From: an uncultured Prochlorococcus sp.
GTDB taxonomy: Bacteria > Cyanobacteriota > Cyanobacteriia > PCC-6307 > Cyanobiaceae
Assembly: GCA_902596585.1 (NCBI GenBank)
Contig: CACJUL010000008.1
Span: 1 to 47,755 of the forward strand
Length of the DNA: 47,755 nucleotides
Reading direction: 5' to 3'
Shown here: positions 18,505-29,053 of the stretch, in pieces
Numbering within the stretch: the first letter of the stretch is position 1
Layout: each line of letters opens with the position of its first letter
Program-made: the position numbers and the translations under genes
The notes under the pieces: generated by a model
Database searches by the model: none
The model's input: only the letters and a program-made list of their open reading frames with translations
Told to the model about the DNA's origin: nothing

Positions 18505-18914
18505 TTTCTTCCATAATTTTCTGCGTAACTAATTTTTATTTTCCAGAAATTTTCGATCAGTGGTTCTATTAAATCTGGCCATTCTATAACTAAAATAGCT
18601 TTGTTTTGAAGTGCCTCTTCTTCTTCAGAATAAAAAAATTCTTTTGCTGAAAAAGTATTTTCTAACCTATATAAATCTAGATGAATAAGAGGAATTTTTC
18701 CAGAATAATAGTGATGTGATAAAGCAAATGTAGGGCTTGTAATATCCTCAGAGATAGATAAACCTCTGGCAATACCTTGAACAAATGTAGTTTTACCTGC
18801 CCCAATTGGACCATTTAATAAAACAATTGATTGGGGATTTAATTTGTGTGAGAGTTTTTCCCCTAAATTTAAAGTCTCTTTTAAATTTTCAACAAACACA
18901 AAATTACACAACAA
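18462..18914 (-). CDS. tsaE: tRNA threonylcarbamoyladenosine biosynthesis ATPase TsaE
   Basis: 150 residues. TsaE is the ATPase partner of TsaB and TsaD in making the t6A37 modification of tRNA. The P-loop LNGPIGAGKTTFVQGIAR is at residues 34-50, followed by ISEDITSPTFALSHHYYS and LIHLDLYRLENTFSAKE (the conserved HxDxYRL). The ILVIEWPDLIEPLI segment matches the family's EWP(D/E). Divergent from ahcY with a 36-base gap; it overlaps the pfkB-type gene at its 3' end. Confidence 0.94.
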   Translation of the reverse strand: MLCNFVFVENLKETLNLGEKLSHKLNPQSIVLLNGPIGAGKTTFVQGIARGLSISEDITSPTFALSHHYYSGKIPLIHLDLYRLENTFSAKEFFYSEEEEALQNKAILVIEWPDLIEPLIENFWKIKISYAENYGRNYEIRDPKNLLTFS

Positions 18915-18950
18915 TCAACTATAGTTTAATAGAAAAAGTATTTACAAAAT

Positions 18951-20369
18951 ATGGTTATCGCAAATTCAATTAAAACATCGGTTCCTGATTTCATAATTTC
19001 TGATATTTCATTATCAGATTTTGGGCGTAAAGAAATTAAAATTGCTGAAACGGAGATGCCAGGATTAATGGCACTTAGAGATAAATATCAATCTGAAAAG
19101 CCACTCAAAGGTGCAAAAATAGCTGGAAGTCTACATATGACAATCCAGACAGCAGTATTAATAGAAACTCTTGTTGATCTTGGAGCAAAAGTTAAATGGG
19201 CCTCATGCAATATTTTTTCAACTCAAGATCATGCGGCTGCGGCTATTGCTAAACAAGGAATTCCCGTATATGCAAAAAAAGGTGAGACCCTCGATGAATA
19301 TTGGCAATACACCCACTACATTCTTGATTGGGGTTCAGATTCTCCAAACATGATTCTTGATGACGGAGGTGATGCAACTGGCTTATTAATACTTGGTAGT
19401 AAAGCAGAAAATGATTTATCTGTTTTAGATAATCCTAGTAATGAAGAGGAAATTGCTTTATTCAATTCTATTAAGTCTAAGTTACAAACTGATTGCAGCT
19501 TCTATTCCAGAATCAAGAGTAATATTATTGGTGTTACTGAAGAAACTACCACTGGTGTTGCAAGACTTTATCAACTTCAAAAGCAAAATGCTTTACCTTT
19601 TCCAGCTATAAACGTTAATGATTCAGTAACAAAAAGCAAATTTGATAATTTATATGGTTGCCGAGAATCTTTAGTTGACAGCATTAAGCGTGCGACTGAT
19701 GTAATGATTGCAGGCAAAGTGGCACTGGTAATGGGTTTTGGTGATGTAGGTAAAGGCTCAGCACAGTCATTAAGAGGACTTGGCGCAATTGTAAAAGTTG
19801 CTGAAGTTGATCCAATTTGTGCCCTTCAAGCAGCTATGGAAGGATATAGCGTAGTTAGATTAGAAGATGTTGTTGAAGATATAGATATATTTGTTACGGC
19901 CACTGGTAACTATCAGGTGATAACCCATGAAAATCTTGTAAAGATGAAGAATGAGGCCATAGTTTGTAATATAGGCCATTTCGATAATGAAATTGATGTT
20001 GCCTCTTTAAAAAATTATCAATGGGACAATATTAAGCCGCAGGTTGATCACATAACTTTACCCAGCGGAAATAAAATTATTCTTCTAGCAGAAGGAAGAT
20101 TAGTTAACTTAGGCTGTGCCACTGGACATCCAAGTTTTGTTATGAGTAATTCTTTTACTAATCAAGTATTAGCTCAAATTGAACTTTTCAATAAGTCAGA
20201 GCAATATAGTAAAGAGGTTTATGTTTTACCAAAACATTTGGACGAAATGGTAGCCAGATTACATTTGGATAAAATTGGTGCAAAATTAACAAAATTAACT
20301 GAAGAGCAGGCTGACTATATTAATGTTTCTATTGATGGACCCTATAAACCAGAACTTTATAGATATTAA
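18951..20369 (+). CDS. ahcY: S-adenosylhomocysteine hydrolase
   Basis: 472 residues. It splits S-adenosylhomocysteine into homocysteine and adenosine, relieving product inhibition of methyltransferases. Seen: [38 protein letters not shown], the NAD-binding [56 protein letters not shown] and the C-terminal tail YKPELYRY, whose Lys and Tyr reach the NAD site of the neighbour subunit. Length is typical of bacteria. No SAH riboswitch fits in the 36-base gap upstream. Confidence 0.97.
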   Translation: MVIANSIKTSVPDFIISDISLSDFGRKEIKIAETEMPGLMALRDKYQSEKPLKGAKIAGSLHMTIQTAVLIETLVDLGAKVKWASCNIFSTQDHAAAAIAKQGIPVYAKKGETLDEYWQYTHYILDWGSDSPNMILDDGGDATGLLILGSKAENDLSVLDNPSNEEEIALFNSIKSKLQTDCSFYSRIKSNIIGVTEETTTGVARLYQLQKQNALPFPAINVNDSVTKSKFDNLYGCRESLVDSIKRATDVMIAGKVALVMGFGDVGKGSAQSLRGLGAIVKVAEVDPICALQAAMEGYSVVRLEDVVEDIDIFVTATGNYQVITHENLVKMKNEAIVCNIGHFDNEIDVASLKNYQWDNIKPQVDHITLPSGNKIILLAEGRLVNLGCATGHPSFVMSNSFTNQVLAQIELFNKSEQYSKEVYVLPKHLDEMVARLHLDKIGAKLTKLTEEQADYINVSIDGPYKPELYRY

Positions 20370-20371
20370 GT

Positions 20372-21031
20372 TTGAGTTTAATTTTTCTAAATATCCTTAC
20401 TTCTATCCCAGACTATATTAGTCTCGCTGTTGAAAAGAATTCTACAATTGCATACCTTACTATTTGTTTGGCTATGTTTTTAGAAAACGTAATTCCTCCT
20501 ATCCCATCAGAAATAATAATGCCATTAGGAGGCTTTTTCGTTTATCAGCAAAAATTAAATTTTTATATTCTAGTTTTTTGGGGTTTATTTGGAACGATCC
20601 TAGGTTCATTGCCTTGGTATTACTTAGGAAGATTAGTAAATGAAAAAAAACTATCCAATTTTCTTGATAAAAAAGGAAAATATCTAGGAATTTCTTCTGA
20701 TGATTTAGCTAAAAGTAAAAAGTGGTTTGATAAATATGGAGTTTCTTTAGTATTTTGGGGTCGTTTAATTCCAGGTATAAGAACTTTAATTTCAGTCCCT
20801 GCTGGGATAGAACTTATGCCATTTAGTAAATTTTTGATTTGGACTACAATGGGTAGTTTTATTTGGGTCTCGCTTCTCACTTATACAGGTTATTTATTTG
20901 GTGAAAACTATTCAATCATTGAAACCTACTTAGATCAAATCAAATATGTTGTGAAGCCAATTTTAATTATTATTTTCTTATATTTTTTAGTAAAGCTGCT
21001 TATTAGATTTATTAAAAACAATAGTAATTAG
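20372..21031 (+). CDS. DedA-family membrane protein
   Basis: 219 residues from a TTG start two bases after the ahcY stop. An integral membrane protein of the DedA/SNARE-associated family; some members are undecaprenyl-phosphate or lipid flippases. Seen: MFLENVIPPIPSEIIMPLGG (the E-x-x-x-P-x-P-x-E motif), GTILGSLPWYYLGRLV and FWGRLIPGIRTLISVPAGI (the conserved R-x-x-P-G-x-R helix). About five hydrophobic segments, the last near the C terminus. Which substrate it moves is unknown. Its stop overlaps the convergent ssb end by 4 bases. Confidence 0.88.
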   Translation: MSLIFLNILTSIPDYISLAVEKNSTIAYLTICLAMFLENVIPPIPSEIIMPLGGFFVYQQKLNFYILVFWGLFGTILGSLPWYYLGRLVNEKKLSNFLDKKGKYLGISSDDLAKSKKWFDKYGVSLVFWGRLIPGIRTLISVPAGIELMPFSKFLIWTTMGSFIWVSLLTYTGYLFGENYSIIETYLDQIKYVVKPILIIIFLYFLVKLLIRFIKNNSN

Positions 21032-21399
21032 AAGGGTATTTCATTAGAGTTATTGTTGTTTGAATATTGGTTATTTTCAGATTCTTTTCTGGAGCCTAAT
21101 AAGTTTAATCTATCAACCCTAACAACTGGTTTGTATCTATCTTCCCCCGTATTTTTGTCTTTCCAACTATCAATTTTAAAGCTTCCTGTAATTCCAATTA
21201 AAGATCCTTTTTTAACGTAATCTGCTGCTACTTGGGCTTGTTTTCCCCAGATTTCTAAATTAAACCAGTCTGGCTCTTCATCTCTACTTCTTCGGTTCAC
21301 CGCTAGGGTGAAATTCGCAACGATACTGCCAGATTCAAAGTACCTTACATCTGGTTCTTTACCAGCTCTACCAACTAGGTTAATAGTGTTAATTTCCAT
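21028..21399 (-). CDS. ssb: Single-stranded DNA-binding protein
   Basis: 123 residues. It coats single-stranded DNA during replication and repair. One OB fold: INTINLVGRAGKEPDVRYFE, VANFTLAVNRRSRDEEPDWF and NLEIWGKQAQVAADYVKKGS. The C-terminal tail is Asn- and Ser-rich and ends NEIPF rather than the DDxPF tip of many bacterial SSBs, consistent with short cyanobacterial SSBs. Divergent from mreB. Confidence 0.93.
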   Translation of the reverse strand: MEINTINLVGRAGKEPDVRYFESGSIVANFTLAVNRRSRDEEPDWFNLEIWGKQAQVAADYVKKGSLIGITGSFKIDSWKDKNTGEDRYKPVVRVDRLNLLGSRKESENNQYSNNNNSNEIPF

Positions 21400-21529
21400 A
21401 ATTTTTTTTTTTAATAATACTCATATTTTGAGTTTTTGCTCAAAGTTTTACGTGCTATTCATAACTAAATTAGGTAATTGTCAGAGGTCAATAAAAAATG
21501 GATATATCATTAAAAAAAGATTTATTATT

Positions 21530-22582
21530 GTGATTTTTAACAGATTTAAATTATCTAGAGACATTGGTATTGATTTGGGCACCGCTAATACCCTTATACA
21601 TATGTCAGGGAAAGGGGTTGTTTTACAAGAGCCTTCAGTTGTTGCAATGGATTTAGATGAGGGATTCCCCTTGGCAGTCGGAGACGAAGCAAAGTTAATG
21701 CTAGGAAGAACTCCTGGAACTATAAGAGCTGTAAGACCACTAAGAGATGGAGTTATTGCAGATTTTGATGCGGCAGAGCAAATGATAAAAATATTTATCC
21801 AAAAATGTAACGAAGGAAAAGGTGTATTAGCCCCGAGAATAGTAGTTGGTATTCCAAGCGGAGTTACTAGTGTTGAGAGAAGAGCAGTAAGAGAAGCGTG
21901 CTTTTCTGGAGCGAGAGAAGTTTATCTGATTGATGAACCTGTGGCAGCGGCAATAGGGGCATCATTACCAGTAACTGAGCCAATTGGAACTATGATTGTT
22001 GATGTCGGTGGTGGTACTACAGAGGTCGCAGTATTAAGCTTGGGCGGAACTGTATTAAGTGAATCCGTTCGAGTAGCTGGAGATGAAATTAATGAATCAA
22101 TTTCGCAATATCTTAAAAAAGTTCACAATTTAGTTGTTGGAGAAAGAACCGCAGAAGATATTAAAATAAAAATTGGTTCAGCATTTCCAGATGATGATTT
22201 TGATAAAAACCCCCTTGAGGTTAGGGGTTTACATCTTTTGACAGGTTTGCCAAGGTCAATCACTTTGACATCTGGAGAAATTAGAGAAGCTATGGCTGAT
22301 CCACTAAGCAAAATAGTGGAAGCTATAAAAAGAACTTTAGAGCGGACCCCCCCTGAACTTGCTGCAGATATTGTTGAAAGAGGTATTATGCTTGCAGGTG
22401 GTGGAGCTTTAGTTAGAGGAATTAATGATTTGGTGAGCAATGAAACTGGAATTTTTACGCACATAGCAGAAAACCCACTGCTATGTGTAGTTAATGGCTG
22501 TGGAGAGGTTTTGGATGATTTTAAAAAACTTAAAAGAGTTGTTGATACTACAGACTTAATAAAAAACGTGATTAGAGATTAA
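21530..22582 (+). CDS. mreB: Rod-shape actin homologue MreB
   Basis: 350 residues from a GTG at 21530. The open frame extends 74 codons further, but that part overlaps ssb and lacks MreB character. MreB filaments guide cell-wall synthesis at the inner membrane. Seen: RDIGIDLGTANTLIHMSGKG (phosphate 1), VGIPSGVTSVERRAVREA, EPVAAAIGASLPVTEPIGTM, IVDVGGGTTEVAVLSLGGTV (phosphate 2) and GIMLAGGGALVRGIND (adenosine). First gene of mreBCD, with 4 bases to mreC. Confidence 0.95.
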   Translation: MIFNRFKLSRDIGIDLGTANTLIHMSGKGVVLQEPSVVAMDLDEGFPLAVGDEAKLMLGRTPGTIRAVRPLRDGVIADFDAAEQMIKIFIQKCNEGKGVLAPRIVVGIPSGVTSVERRAVREACFSGAREVYLIDEPVAAAIGASLPVTEPIGTMIVDVGGGTTEVAVLSLGGTVLSESVRVAGDEINESISQYLKKVHNLVVGERTAEDIKIKIGSAFPDDDFDKNPLEVRGLHLLTGLPRSITLTSGEIREAMADPLSKIVEAIKRTLERTPPELAADIVERGIMLAGGGALVRGINDLVSNETGIFTHIAENPLLCVVNGCGEVLDDFKKLKRVVDTTDLIKNVIRD

Positions 22583-22586
22583 TAAT

Positions 22587-23336
22587 ATGTTTGATATCCG
22601 ACGAATTTCTACTAGTCGTTGGTGGCATAAAAAGAAAAGTTGGATATTGTTTTCAATTTTTTTATTTTTGATTTTTGTAAGGATTACAAAAGGTTCAATA
22701 TATAAGGATTTTTATTATTTTATTTCAAAGCCCTTTTGGCCAGGCGAGTCTCAAAAAGAACTTATTCTTAAGAGTTTAAATCAAGAATATTTAATAAAAT
22801 TAAATCTTCTTAAAAAGGATAATGTAAGATTACGAAAAATATTAAATCTCCAAGAATCATCCGATAATGATGCTATTTTAGCTGCAGTTATTTCTAGAAA
22901 AACAGGAAGTTGGTGGAGACAAATCATATTAAATAAAGGTTCAAAAGATGGAGTGCAAATTGGTAGTATTGTCGTGGGTCCAGGTGGATTATTAGGAAGA
23001 GTAAAAAGTACATCTTTTTTTACGTCATCGGTAATATTATTAACTTCTCCTGAAAGTAAAGTTGGTGTATGGATGGATAGAATTCAAATTAATGGTTTAC
23101 TTATTGGTTCTGGAGATGATTATCCTAATTTAGTACTATATTCAAAAGATGCAGACTTAAAAGTCGGCGATTTTGTCTCATCTTCTCCTGCTAGTACCTT
23201 ATTACCCCCAAATATCCCAATTGGTATTGTCCACTCAATAGAAAAACCCTTTCAAACAAAAAAAACAGCAAAAATATCACTTTTGGCAAAACCTCATTCT
23301 ATAGATTGGGTCCAAATTTTAAAAGTAAAAATTTAA
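22587..23336 (+). CDS. mreC: Rod-shape protein MreC
   Basis: 249 residues. A periplasmic scaffold that links MreB to the wall-synthesis machinery. A basic N terminus is followed by one membrane span (WILFSIFLFLIFVRITKG), a coiled-coil (~residues 50-90; LNLLKKDNVRLRKILNLQ), then the beta-rich periplasmic part with WWRQIILNKGSKDGVQIGSI, VGPGGLLGRVKSTSFFTSSV and LLTSPESKVGVW. Its stop shares one base with the mreD ATG (TAATG). Confidence 0.93.
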   Translation: MFDIRRISTSRWWHKKKSWILFSIFLFLIFVRITKGSIYKDFYYFISKPFWPGESQKELILKSLNQEYLIKLNLLKKDNVRLRKILNLQESSDNDAILAAVISRKTGSWWRQIILNKGSKDGVQIGSIVVGPGGLLGRVKSTSFFTSSVILLTSPESKVGVWMDRIQINGLLIGSGDDYPNLVLYSKDADLKVGDFVSSSPASTLLPPNIPIGIVHSIEKPFQTKKTAKISLLAKPHSIDWVQILKVKI

Positions 23337-23866
23337 TGAATAAATTTTTAACAAAACATTTATCACTTATGTGTTTTATTTTTATTCCAATTATTTTTTT
23401 ATGGCACCCAAATTGGCTTGGTTTTTTAGGTATTCAGCCATATTGGCCTTTATTATGGTTGTTGCCATGGACAATGATTAATGGATCAATCAATGGACTA
23501 ATATTTAGTTTTTTTTTAGGTCTAATTTTAGACTCCGTAACTGTTGATAATAGTTTTACTCAAATTCCAGGTTTATTATTGTGTGGACTATGGTTTGGAA
23601 GAATAAAAATTCACAGTGATATTTTGGTAGGACATTTTAGGTATGGTTTAATTTGTTCTATTGGAAGTTTTTTATGTGGGATTTTGTATTTTATCCAGAT
23701 TTTGTTTAAAAATTTTTCAGATAGTTCTTTTTTACTATTTATCCCAAGCGTACAAAATATCTTTGCTGAAGTTTTTCTTACAGGTTTATTAGCTCCCTTA
23801 ATCTGTTCAAATCTTTTGAGAATTTTTAAATTCTCTAAGGAAAAAAGTAAAATATTAAATTTTTAA
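23336..23866 (+). CDS. mreD: Rod-shape protein MreD
   Basis: 176 residues from the ATG at 23336, which overlaps the mreC stop; an upstream in-frame GTG/TTG-type start inside mreC is unlikely. An inner-membrane protein with five to six hydrophobic segments, such as LMCFIFIPIIFLWHPNWLGF, GLIFSFFLGLILDSVTVDNS and LFIPSVQNIFAEVFLTGLLA. The FxxGLxxD pattern in the second block is typical of MreD. Position as third gene of mreBCD supports the call. The gap to rpaB is 169 bases and shows no further gene. Confidence 0.85.
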   Translation: MNKFLTKHLSLMCFIFIPIIFLWHPNWLGFLGIQPYWPLLWLLPWTMINGSINGLIFSFFLGLILDSVTVDNSFTQIPGLLLCGLWFGRIKIHSDILVGHFRYGLICSIGSFLCGILYFIQILFKNFSDSSFLLFIPSVQNIFAEVFLTGLLAPLICSNLLRIFKFSKEKSKILNF

Positions 23867-24035
23867 ACAAGTAATATTTGTATGGAAATAAGTAATTCTT
23901 AGATTTTTTTAAATTTTTTCGTAAATCTTGGTATTGTATCTTTGATGCTTCGTAATGTTATATTTTTAATTGTTAGAATAAAAATTCAATAGCAATAAAC
24001 TTTTGCTTTGAAATATCTGCAAATCTTTTTTAACT

Positions 24036-24782
24036 ATGTCAAAAGCAAGAATTTTAGTTGTTGATGATGAACCAGCAGTTTTGAAGGTGTTAGTTACAAG
24101 ACTTCAACTAGCAGGATATCAAGTTTTTTCAGCTACAAACGGCGAAGAAGCTCTTGAATCTTTTCATCGAGATTCTCCTGACTTAATAGTGCTTGACGTA
24201 ATGCTTCCAAAAATGGATGGATTTGCTGTTTGTCGAAGAATTAGAGCTGAATCAGTTGTGCCAATAATATTTTTAACTGCTCTAGAAGCGATTTCAGAGA
24301 GAGTTGCAGGCTTGGATTTAGGAGCTGATGATTATTTATCAAAACCGTTTAGCCCAAAAGAGCTAGAAGCTAGGATAGCTACTATTTTGAGAAGAATGGG
24401 TCCTACTGTATCGGTTACGGAAACAAAAGAGACTCCCTCTGGAAAAGGGGTTATGAAATTTGGAAGTTTAGTTGTTGATACTAATAGAAGACAAGTTTCT
24501 AGGGCAGGAGAAAGAATTAGTCTAACTTATACAGAATTTAGCCTTCTAGAGTTACTATTCGATGAGCCTGGAAAAGTTGTTCCACGAGCTGAAATTTTAG
24601 AACAACTTTGGGGTTATCCTCCCCGTAGAGCTGCAGATTTAAGAGTTGTAGATGTTTATGTAGCAAGATTAAGAGGTAAATTGGAACCAGACCCAAGAAA
24701 TCCCGAATTAATACTAACGGTTAGAGGGATTGGTTATGCGTCTCAGAGAGTTGGCGAAACAGCAACATCTTTGGCAAGTTGA
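24036..24782 (+). CDS. rpaB: OmpR-type response regulator RpaB
   Basis: 248 residues. The receiver domain (1-120) has the acidic pair VVDDEPAV, the phospho-acceptor Asp54 in LIVLDVMLPKMDGF, the LTA threonine segment and Lys in DDYLSKPFSPKELEA. A winged-helix DNA-binding domain follows (~145-240): ISLTYTEFSLLELLFDEPGK, LWGYPPRRAADLRVVDVYVA and LTVRGIGYASQRVG. The match to the cyanobacterial RpaB/Ycf27 group is from memory of the family; RpaB controls high-light and photosystem genes through HLR1 sites. Its sensor kinase is not in the window. lysS follows after 46 bases. Confidence 0.9.
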   Translation: MSKARILVVDDEPAVLKVLVTRLQLAGYQVFSATNGEEALESFHRDSPDLIVLDVMLPKMDGFAVCRRIRAESVVPIIFLTALEAISERVAGLDLGADDYLSKPFSPKELEARIATILRRMGPTVSVTETKETPSGKGVMKFGSLVVDTNRRQVSRAGERISLTYTEFSLLELLFDEPGKVVPRAEILEQLWGYPPRRAADLRVVDVYVARLRGKLEPDPRNPELILTVRGIGYASQRVGETATSLAS

Positions 24783-24828
24783 GCCTTTCTCTGATACGTT
24801 TATTAAATCAAATATATTTAAATAAATT

Positions 24829-26355
24829 TTGTCTGAAATAAGAGAAGCTCGCTTACAAAAAGCTAATTCACTAATTAGTAGAGGATTTGTTTCTTATGCA
24901 GAAAGTTTTAAAGTTACTCATACGACGAAATTTCTTTTTCAAAAATTTGATAATTTAGAAAATGGTCAAGAGAAAGATTTTAATGTTTCTCTTGCAGGTA
25001 GAGTAATGGCAAAAAGAGTAATGGGTAAAATTGCTTTTTTTACGATAAACGATCAAGAAGGCCAGATTCAGCTTTATTTAGATAAAAGAATTATTAATTG
25101 CAATTTAGAAAACCAAAAATTACTATCTTTTGAAGATATTACAGAGATAGTGGATATCGGTGATTGGATAGGAGTCTACGGAACTATTAAAAAAACTAAC
25201 AGAGGTGAACTTTCAATTAAAGTTGAAAAATGGGAAATGTTATCCAAATCATTACAGCCTTTACCCGATAAATGGCACGGATTGACTGATATTGAAAAAA
25301 GATATAGACAACGTTATCTAGATTTAATAGTAAATCCTCATTCTAAAAATGTTTTTAAAACAAGAGCTAAGTGTATAAGTTTTATAAGAAAATGGCTCGA
25401 TAATAGAAATTTTTTAGAAATTGAGACTCCAATTCTGCAATCCGAAGCAGGTGGTGCCGAAGCAAGACCATTTATTACTCATCACAATACATTAGATATT
25501 CCACTGTATTTAAGAATAGCTACAGAATTGCATTTAAAAAGAATGGTTGTCGGAGGATTTGAGAAAGTTTATGAATTGGGAAGAATTTTCCGGAATGAGG
25601 GGATTAGTACAAAGCATAATCCAGAATTTACTTCAGTTGAAATTTATCAAGCTTTCTCTAATTATGTGGATATGATGGATTTAACAGAAGAACTTATAAA
25701 AGATATAGTATTTGATGCATGTGGTTCTTTAGTAATAAATTATCAGGCTAAGGAAATTGATTTTTCTAAACCTTGGTCAAGAATATCTATGAAAGATGTA
25801 GTCAAAAAATATACAGGTATTGATTTTGATTCTTTCAGTGGAGACTTTCAAGCAGCAAAACAGGCTGTTAAAAGTATAAATGTTGAATTTTCCAATAAAG
25901 TAAATACTATAGGGAGACTTTTAAACGAAGTCTTCGAGCAAAAAGTAGAGTCAAAACTTATAGAACCTACTTTTGTTATTGATTATCCTGTGGAGATTTC
26001 TCCTTTAGCAAGGCCTCATCTTGATAATAAAGACATGGTTCAGAGATTCGAATTATTTATTGTAGGCAGAGAGTTGGCAAATGCTTTTAGTGAGTTGATA
26101 GATCCAGTAGATCAAAGAGAGAGAATGTTATTACAGCAGTCTCTTAGAAATGAGGGAGATCTTGAGGCTCATTGTATAGATGAAGATTTTTTGAATGCTT
26201 TAGAGATTGGCATGCCTCCAACTGGAGGACTAGGCATAGGTATTGATAGACTTATAATGTTACTTACTAATAGTCCATCAATTAGGGATGTAATTCCTTT
26301 CCCATTGTTAAAACCAGAAATAACTTCTAATAAAAATGAAAAATTAACCTTGTAA
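24829..26355 (+). CDS. lysS: Lysyl-tRNA synthetase, class II
   Basis: 508 residues from a TTG start (ttgtctgaaataag). It charges tRNA-Lys. An N-terminal OB fold (~55-165; [39 protein letters not shown]) binds the anticodon. The catalytic core carries class II motif 1 ([20 protein letters not shown]), motif 2 ([20 protein letters not shown]) and motif 3 ([20 protein letters not shown]). Length and order are normal. Confidence 0.96.
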   Translation: MSEIREARLQKANSLISRGFVSYAESFKVTHTTKFLFQKFDNLENGQEKDFNVSLAGRVMAKRVMGKIAFFTINDQEGQIQLYLDKRIINCNLENQKLLSFEDITEIVDIGDWIGVYGTIKKTNRGELSIKVEKWEMLSKSLQPLPDKWHGLTDIEKRYRQRYLDLIVNPHSKNVFKTRAKCISFIRKWLDNRNFLEIETPILQSEAGGAEARPFITHHNTLDIPLYLRIATELHLKRMVVGGFEKVYELGRIFRNEGISTKHNPEFTSVEIYQAFSNYVDMMDLTEELIKDIVFDACGSLVINYQAKEIDFSKPWSRISMKDVVKKYTGIDFDSFSGDFQAAKQAVKSINVEFSNKVNTIGRLLNEVFEQKVESKLIEPTFVIDYPVEISPLARPHLDNKDMVQRFELFIVGRELANAFSELIDPVDQRERMLLQQSLRNEGDLEAHCIDEDFLNALEIGMPPTGGLGIGIDRLIMLLTNSPSIRDVIPFPLLKPEITSNKNEKLTL

Positions 26356-26396
26356 TGAAGTAAAATATATTAATTAATCCAATACGAATTTTTTAA

Positions 26397-26642
26397 ATGA
26401 GTGGTGAACGTGTTGGTTTCCGTTTTAAACACGCGGATGCAGTAGTGAAAAGAAATCCTCAAGGCCGATCAAGAAGAGGATGGGTTATTGAACCAGTTGA
26501 GCAAACTACGAGCAGGGGTACAAAAATGCCTGCATATAAAATTCGCTGGAGAGATAGCGAGAGACCTGAAACTGTCTTACAGCATATGTTAATTGCAGAT
26601 CCAGATCCTTCTCCTCCTCCAAGTTCAGTAAGTTTAGATTAA
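26397..26642 (+). CDS. Conserved cyanobacterial small protein, unknown function
   Basis: 81 residues, ATG at 26397. A basic first half (GFRFKHADAVVKRNPQGRSR) and a beta-like middle (WVIEPVEQTTSRGTKMPAYK, IRWRDSERPETVLQHMLI) lead into an acidic Pro/Ser tail. It looks like a single small domain of the KOW/SH3 type, but I do not recognise a named family. It sits between lysS and convergent smpB, 27 bases from the smpB stop. No signal peptide or membrane span. Confidence 0.7.
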   Translation: MSGERVGFRFKHADAVVKRNPQGRSRRGWVIEPVEQTTSRGTKMPAYKIRWRDSERPETVLQHMLIADPDPSPPPSSVSLD

Positions 26643-26669
26643 TAGTTTTAATAGGTGTTAATAATATTT

Positions 26670-27164
26670 TTATCGTTTTAGTGCGGAGTTAATTTCTTTT
26701 TTCATACTTTTTTGTTTTTCGTCTTGTCTTTTGTCATGTAATTTTTTCCCTTTACCGACTCCAATAGTTAGTTTTATCCATGAACCCTTTAAATAAAGTG
26801 ATAGTGGAACAATAGTCATTCCTTTTTTTTCAGTGCTTGATTTCAGTTTTATTATTTCTTTTTTATGTAGTAGCAACTTTCTATTCCTTAATGGATCATG
26901 GTTGAAAAAAACGCCCACATTTTTGTGTGGTGAAATGTGAACATTTAACAATAAAATCTCACCATCTCTGAATGAACAATACCCATCTCTTAAATTTGCT
27001 TTTCCATTTCTTATAGACTTCACTTCCGTCCCCAAAAGTTCAATTCCAGCTTCAATTGTTTCAGATATTGCATATTGAAATTTTGCATATCTATTATCAG
27101 CTAGACGTTTAAAACCATTTTCTTTTTTTGAGTTTTTTTGACTTTTGTTGGAATTTTTTGCCAT
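26670..27164 (-). CDS. smpB: SsrA-binding protein SmpB
   Basis: 164 residues. It binds tmRNA and brings it to stalled ribosomes. Seen: [60 protein letters not shown], then [20 protein letters not shown], the basic C-terminal tail that enters the mRNA channel. A Lys/Asn-rich lead of ~18 residues precedes the fold. The ssrA gene is not in the window. Divergent from ruvB with a 52-base gap. Confidence 0.96.
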   Translation of the reverse strand: MAKNSNKSQKNSKKENGFKRLADNRYAKFQYAISETIEAGIELLGTEVKSIRNGKANLRDGYCSFRDGEILLLNVHISPHKNVGVFFNHDPLRNRKLLLHKKEIIKLKSSTEKKGMTIVPLSLYLKGSWIKLTIGVGKGKKLHDKRQDEKQKSMKKEINSALKR

Positions 27165-27216
27165 TTTAGTTGTAAAAAATCTTTCTACTCAGAACAATTG
27201 CAATTAACCTTTCATT

Positions 27217-28275
27217 ATGGCAATCATTTCATCCAATATAGGCGATAACGACTTTTCTCTTCGTAAAAAAGAACTGAGACTAGTTGATTCAAAAATCATT
27301 CCAGAAGAAAAAAGAAAAAATAATCTGAATTTAGCTCGTCCTGTTAATTTTAAAGAATTTATTGGCCAAGAACAACTTAAGTCTTCTTTAAGAATCGCTA
27401 TAGATGCTTCAATTTATAGAAAAGAACCTTTGGAGCATACTCTCTTACATGGACAGCCGGGTTTAGGTAAGACCACCCTGGCTTTTTTGATAGCCCATGA
27501 AATGAATACAAAATGTAGGATAGCAACTGCACCCGCAATTGAAAGGCCTCGAGATATTGTAGGGTTACTACTAGGATTAAAAGAGGGTGAAGTTTTATTC
27601 ATCGATGAGATACATCGCTTGAATCGGTTGACTGAAGAATTGTTATATTCTGCAATGGAGGATTTTAGATTAGATTTAACTATGGGAGCTAATAGGGGGA
27701 CACGTTGCAGAACAATTAATCTTCCTAGGTTTACTCTGATTGGTGCCACAACGAAATTAGCCTCAGTTAGTGCTCCTCTAAGAGATAGATTTGGTATATC
27801 TCATAAAATTGAATTGTATACATATGATGAATTAAAAAAAATAATTGTTAATTTCTCTCGGTTAATAAATCTCAATTTAGATGATGAAGCATCTTTAAAT
27901 TTGGCAAAAATATCTCGAGGGACTCCAAGAATTGCTTTGAGATTATTAAGACGAGTTAGAGATTATGCTCAAGTTGTAAGAAAAACTAATATGATCACGG
28001 ACAACTTAATAAAGAAAGCTTTAAATTCTTACCAAATAGACGAAAAAGGATTGGATTCTTTAGACAGGCATTATTTATCTTTTTTAAACCAAAATAATAA
28101 TGTCCCAACTGGTCTTGAATCAATCGCAGCAGGATTAGGTGATGATTCATCAATGTTAGAATTTGTAGTTGAGCCGTATCTAATCCAAGTTGGTTTCATT
28201 ACGAGAACTCCGCGAGGACGATTGCTTACTGCCTTGGGAAAAAAGTACATTGATTCAAAAAATGATAACTTTTAA
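27217..28275 (+). CDS. ruvB: Holliday junction helicase motor RuvB
   Basis: 352 residues. With RuvA it drives branch migration in recombination repair. AAA+ motifs: [20 protein letters not shown], Walker [19 protein letters not shown] (residues 79 on), Walker [21 protein letters not shown], sensor 1 [20 protein letters not shown], sensor 2 [20 protein letters not shown]. The C-terminal winged helix has [20 protein letters not shown]. The end overlaps the next gene by 14 bases. Confidence 0.97.
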   Translation: MAIISSNIGDNDFSLRKKELRLVDSKIIPEEKRKNNLNLARPVNFKEFIGQEQLKSSLRIAIDASIYRKEPLEHTLLHGQPGLGKTTLAFLIAHEMNTKCRIATAPAIERPRDIVGLLLGLKEGEVLFIDEIHRLNRLTEELLYSAMEDFRLDLTMGANRGTRCRTINLPRFTLIGATTKLASVSAPLRDRFGISHKIELYTYDELKKIIVNFSRLINLNLDDEASLNLAKISRGTPRIALRLLRRVRDYAQVVRKTNMITDNLIKKALNSYQIDEKGLDSLDRHYLSFLNQNNNVPTGLESIAAGLGDDSSMLEFVVEPYLIQVGFITRTPRGRLLTALGKKYIDSKNDNF

Positions 28276-29050
28276 AAAAGTTCAAATTTGTTTTTTATTA
28301 TTTTTTGTTTGTGTCAATATTTTTTATGTTGCACCATCCTTTTCATCATCTTTGAGAGAGAACTTGTTTAGAAATGCATTAGATTTAAGTTCAGAAGGTA
28401 AATTTAATCTCGCTTTAAAAGAATGGAATCGCTATCTAGACTATTATCCTGATGATGCTGCAGGGTTGAGTAATAGAGGTAATGTAAGACTTGTCATAGG
28501 AGATGTAGAGGGATCAATAGATGATCAAAATAAAGCAATAATTTTAAATCCAAGTGAAATAGATCCCTATATTAATAGAGGGATAGCAGAGGAAGCATTG
28601 GGTCTATGGTCACAAGCGGAGAGAGATTATAAGTTTGTTATTTCGCAAGATAGTAAAAATTTCTCTGCACTATATAATTTGGCTAATGTTAAAGGATCTA
28701 CATCAGAATGGGGAAAAGCAAGAGATTTATTTGAAAAAGCTGCTTTATATAATCCTGGATTTGCTATGGCAAGGTCAAGTATGGCTTTAGCAGATTTACA
28801 GTTGGGTAATTTTGATAAATCTGAAAAAGAACTACAGAAATTAATTAGACGTTATCCTACTTTTGCAGATGCTAGGGCTGCTTTAACAGCTTTGAATTGG
28901 TCCAAAGGTGAATCAGGCAAAGCAGAGAGTAATTGGGTAGCAGTCACTGAATTAGATCCTAGATATAGTGATGAGGAATGGTTAAAAAAAATAAGAAGAT
29001 GGCCTCCAAAACCAATTAAAGATTTGATGAACTTTATCGATTTAAAATAA
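28262..29050 (+). CDS. Secreted or membrane-anchored TPR protein
   Basis: 262 residues from the ATG at 28262; an upstream in-frame start inside ruvB is unlikely. Residues 1-30 form a signal peptide or anchor ([19 protein letters not shown]). The rest is a run of tetratricopeptide repeats: [80 protein letters not shown] and [23 protein letters not shown] proteins in this setting are usually periplasmic or thylakoid-lumen scaffolds; the partner is unknown. Overlaps the ruvB end by 14 bases. Confidence 0.85.
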   Translation: MITFKKVQICFLLFFVCVNIFYVAPSFSSSLRENLFRNALDLSSEGKFNLALKEWNRYLDYYPDDAAGLSNRGNVRLVIGDVEGSIDDQNKAIILNPSEIDPYINRGIAEEALGLWSQAERDYKFVISQDSKNFSALYNLANVKGSTSEWGKARDLFEKAALYNPGFAMARSSMALADLQLGNFDKSEKELQKLIRRYPTFADARAALTALNWSKGESGKAESNWVAVTELDPRYSDEEWLKKIRRWPPKPIKDLMNFIDLK

Positions 29051-29053
29051 GTA

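Noticed and set aside
18915-18950. SAH riboswitch upstream of ahcY
   Set aside because: Only 36 bases separate tsaE and ahcY and no aptamer core is present.
21308-21529. N-terminal extension of mreB of about 74 codons
   Set aside because: It overlaps the opposite-strand ssb gene, is not MreB-like, and a GTG at 21530 gives the normal MreB start.
28190-28261. Upstream start for the TPR protein inside ruvB
   Set aside because: It would overlap ruvB by 86 bases; the ATG at 28262 begins a clear signal peptide.
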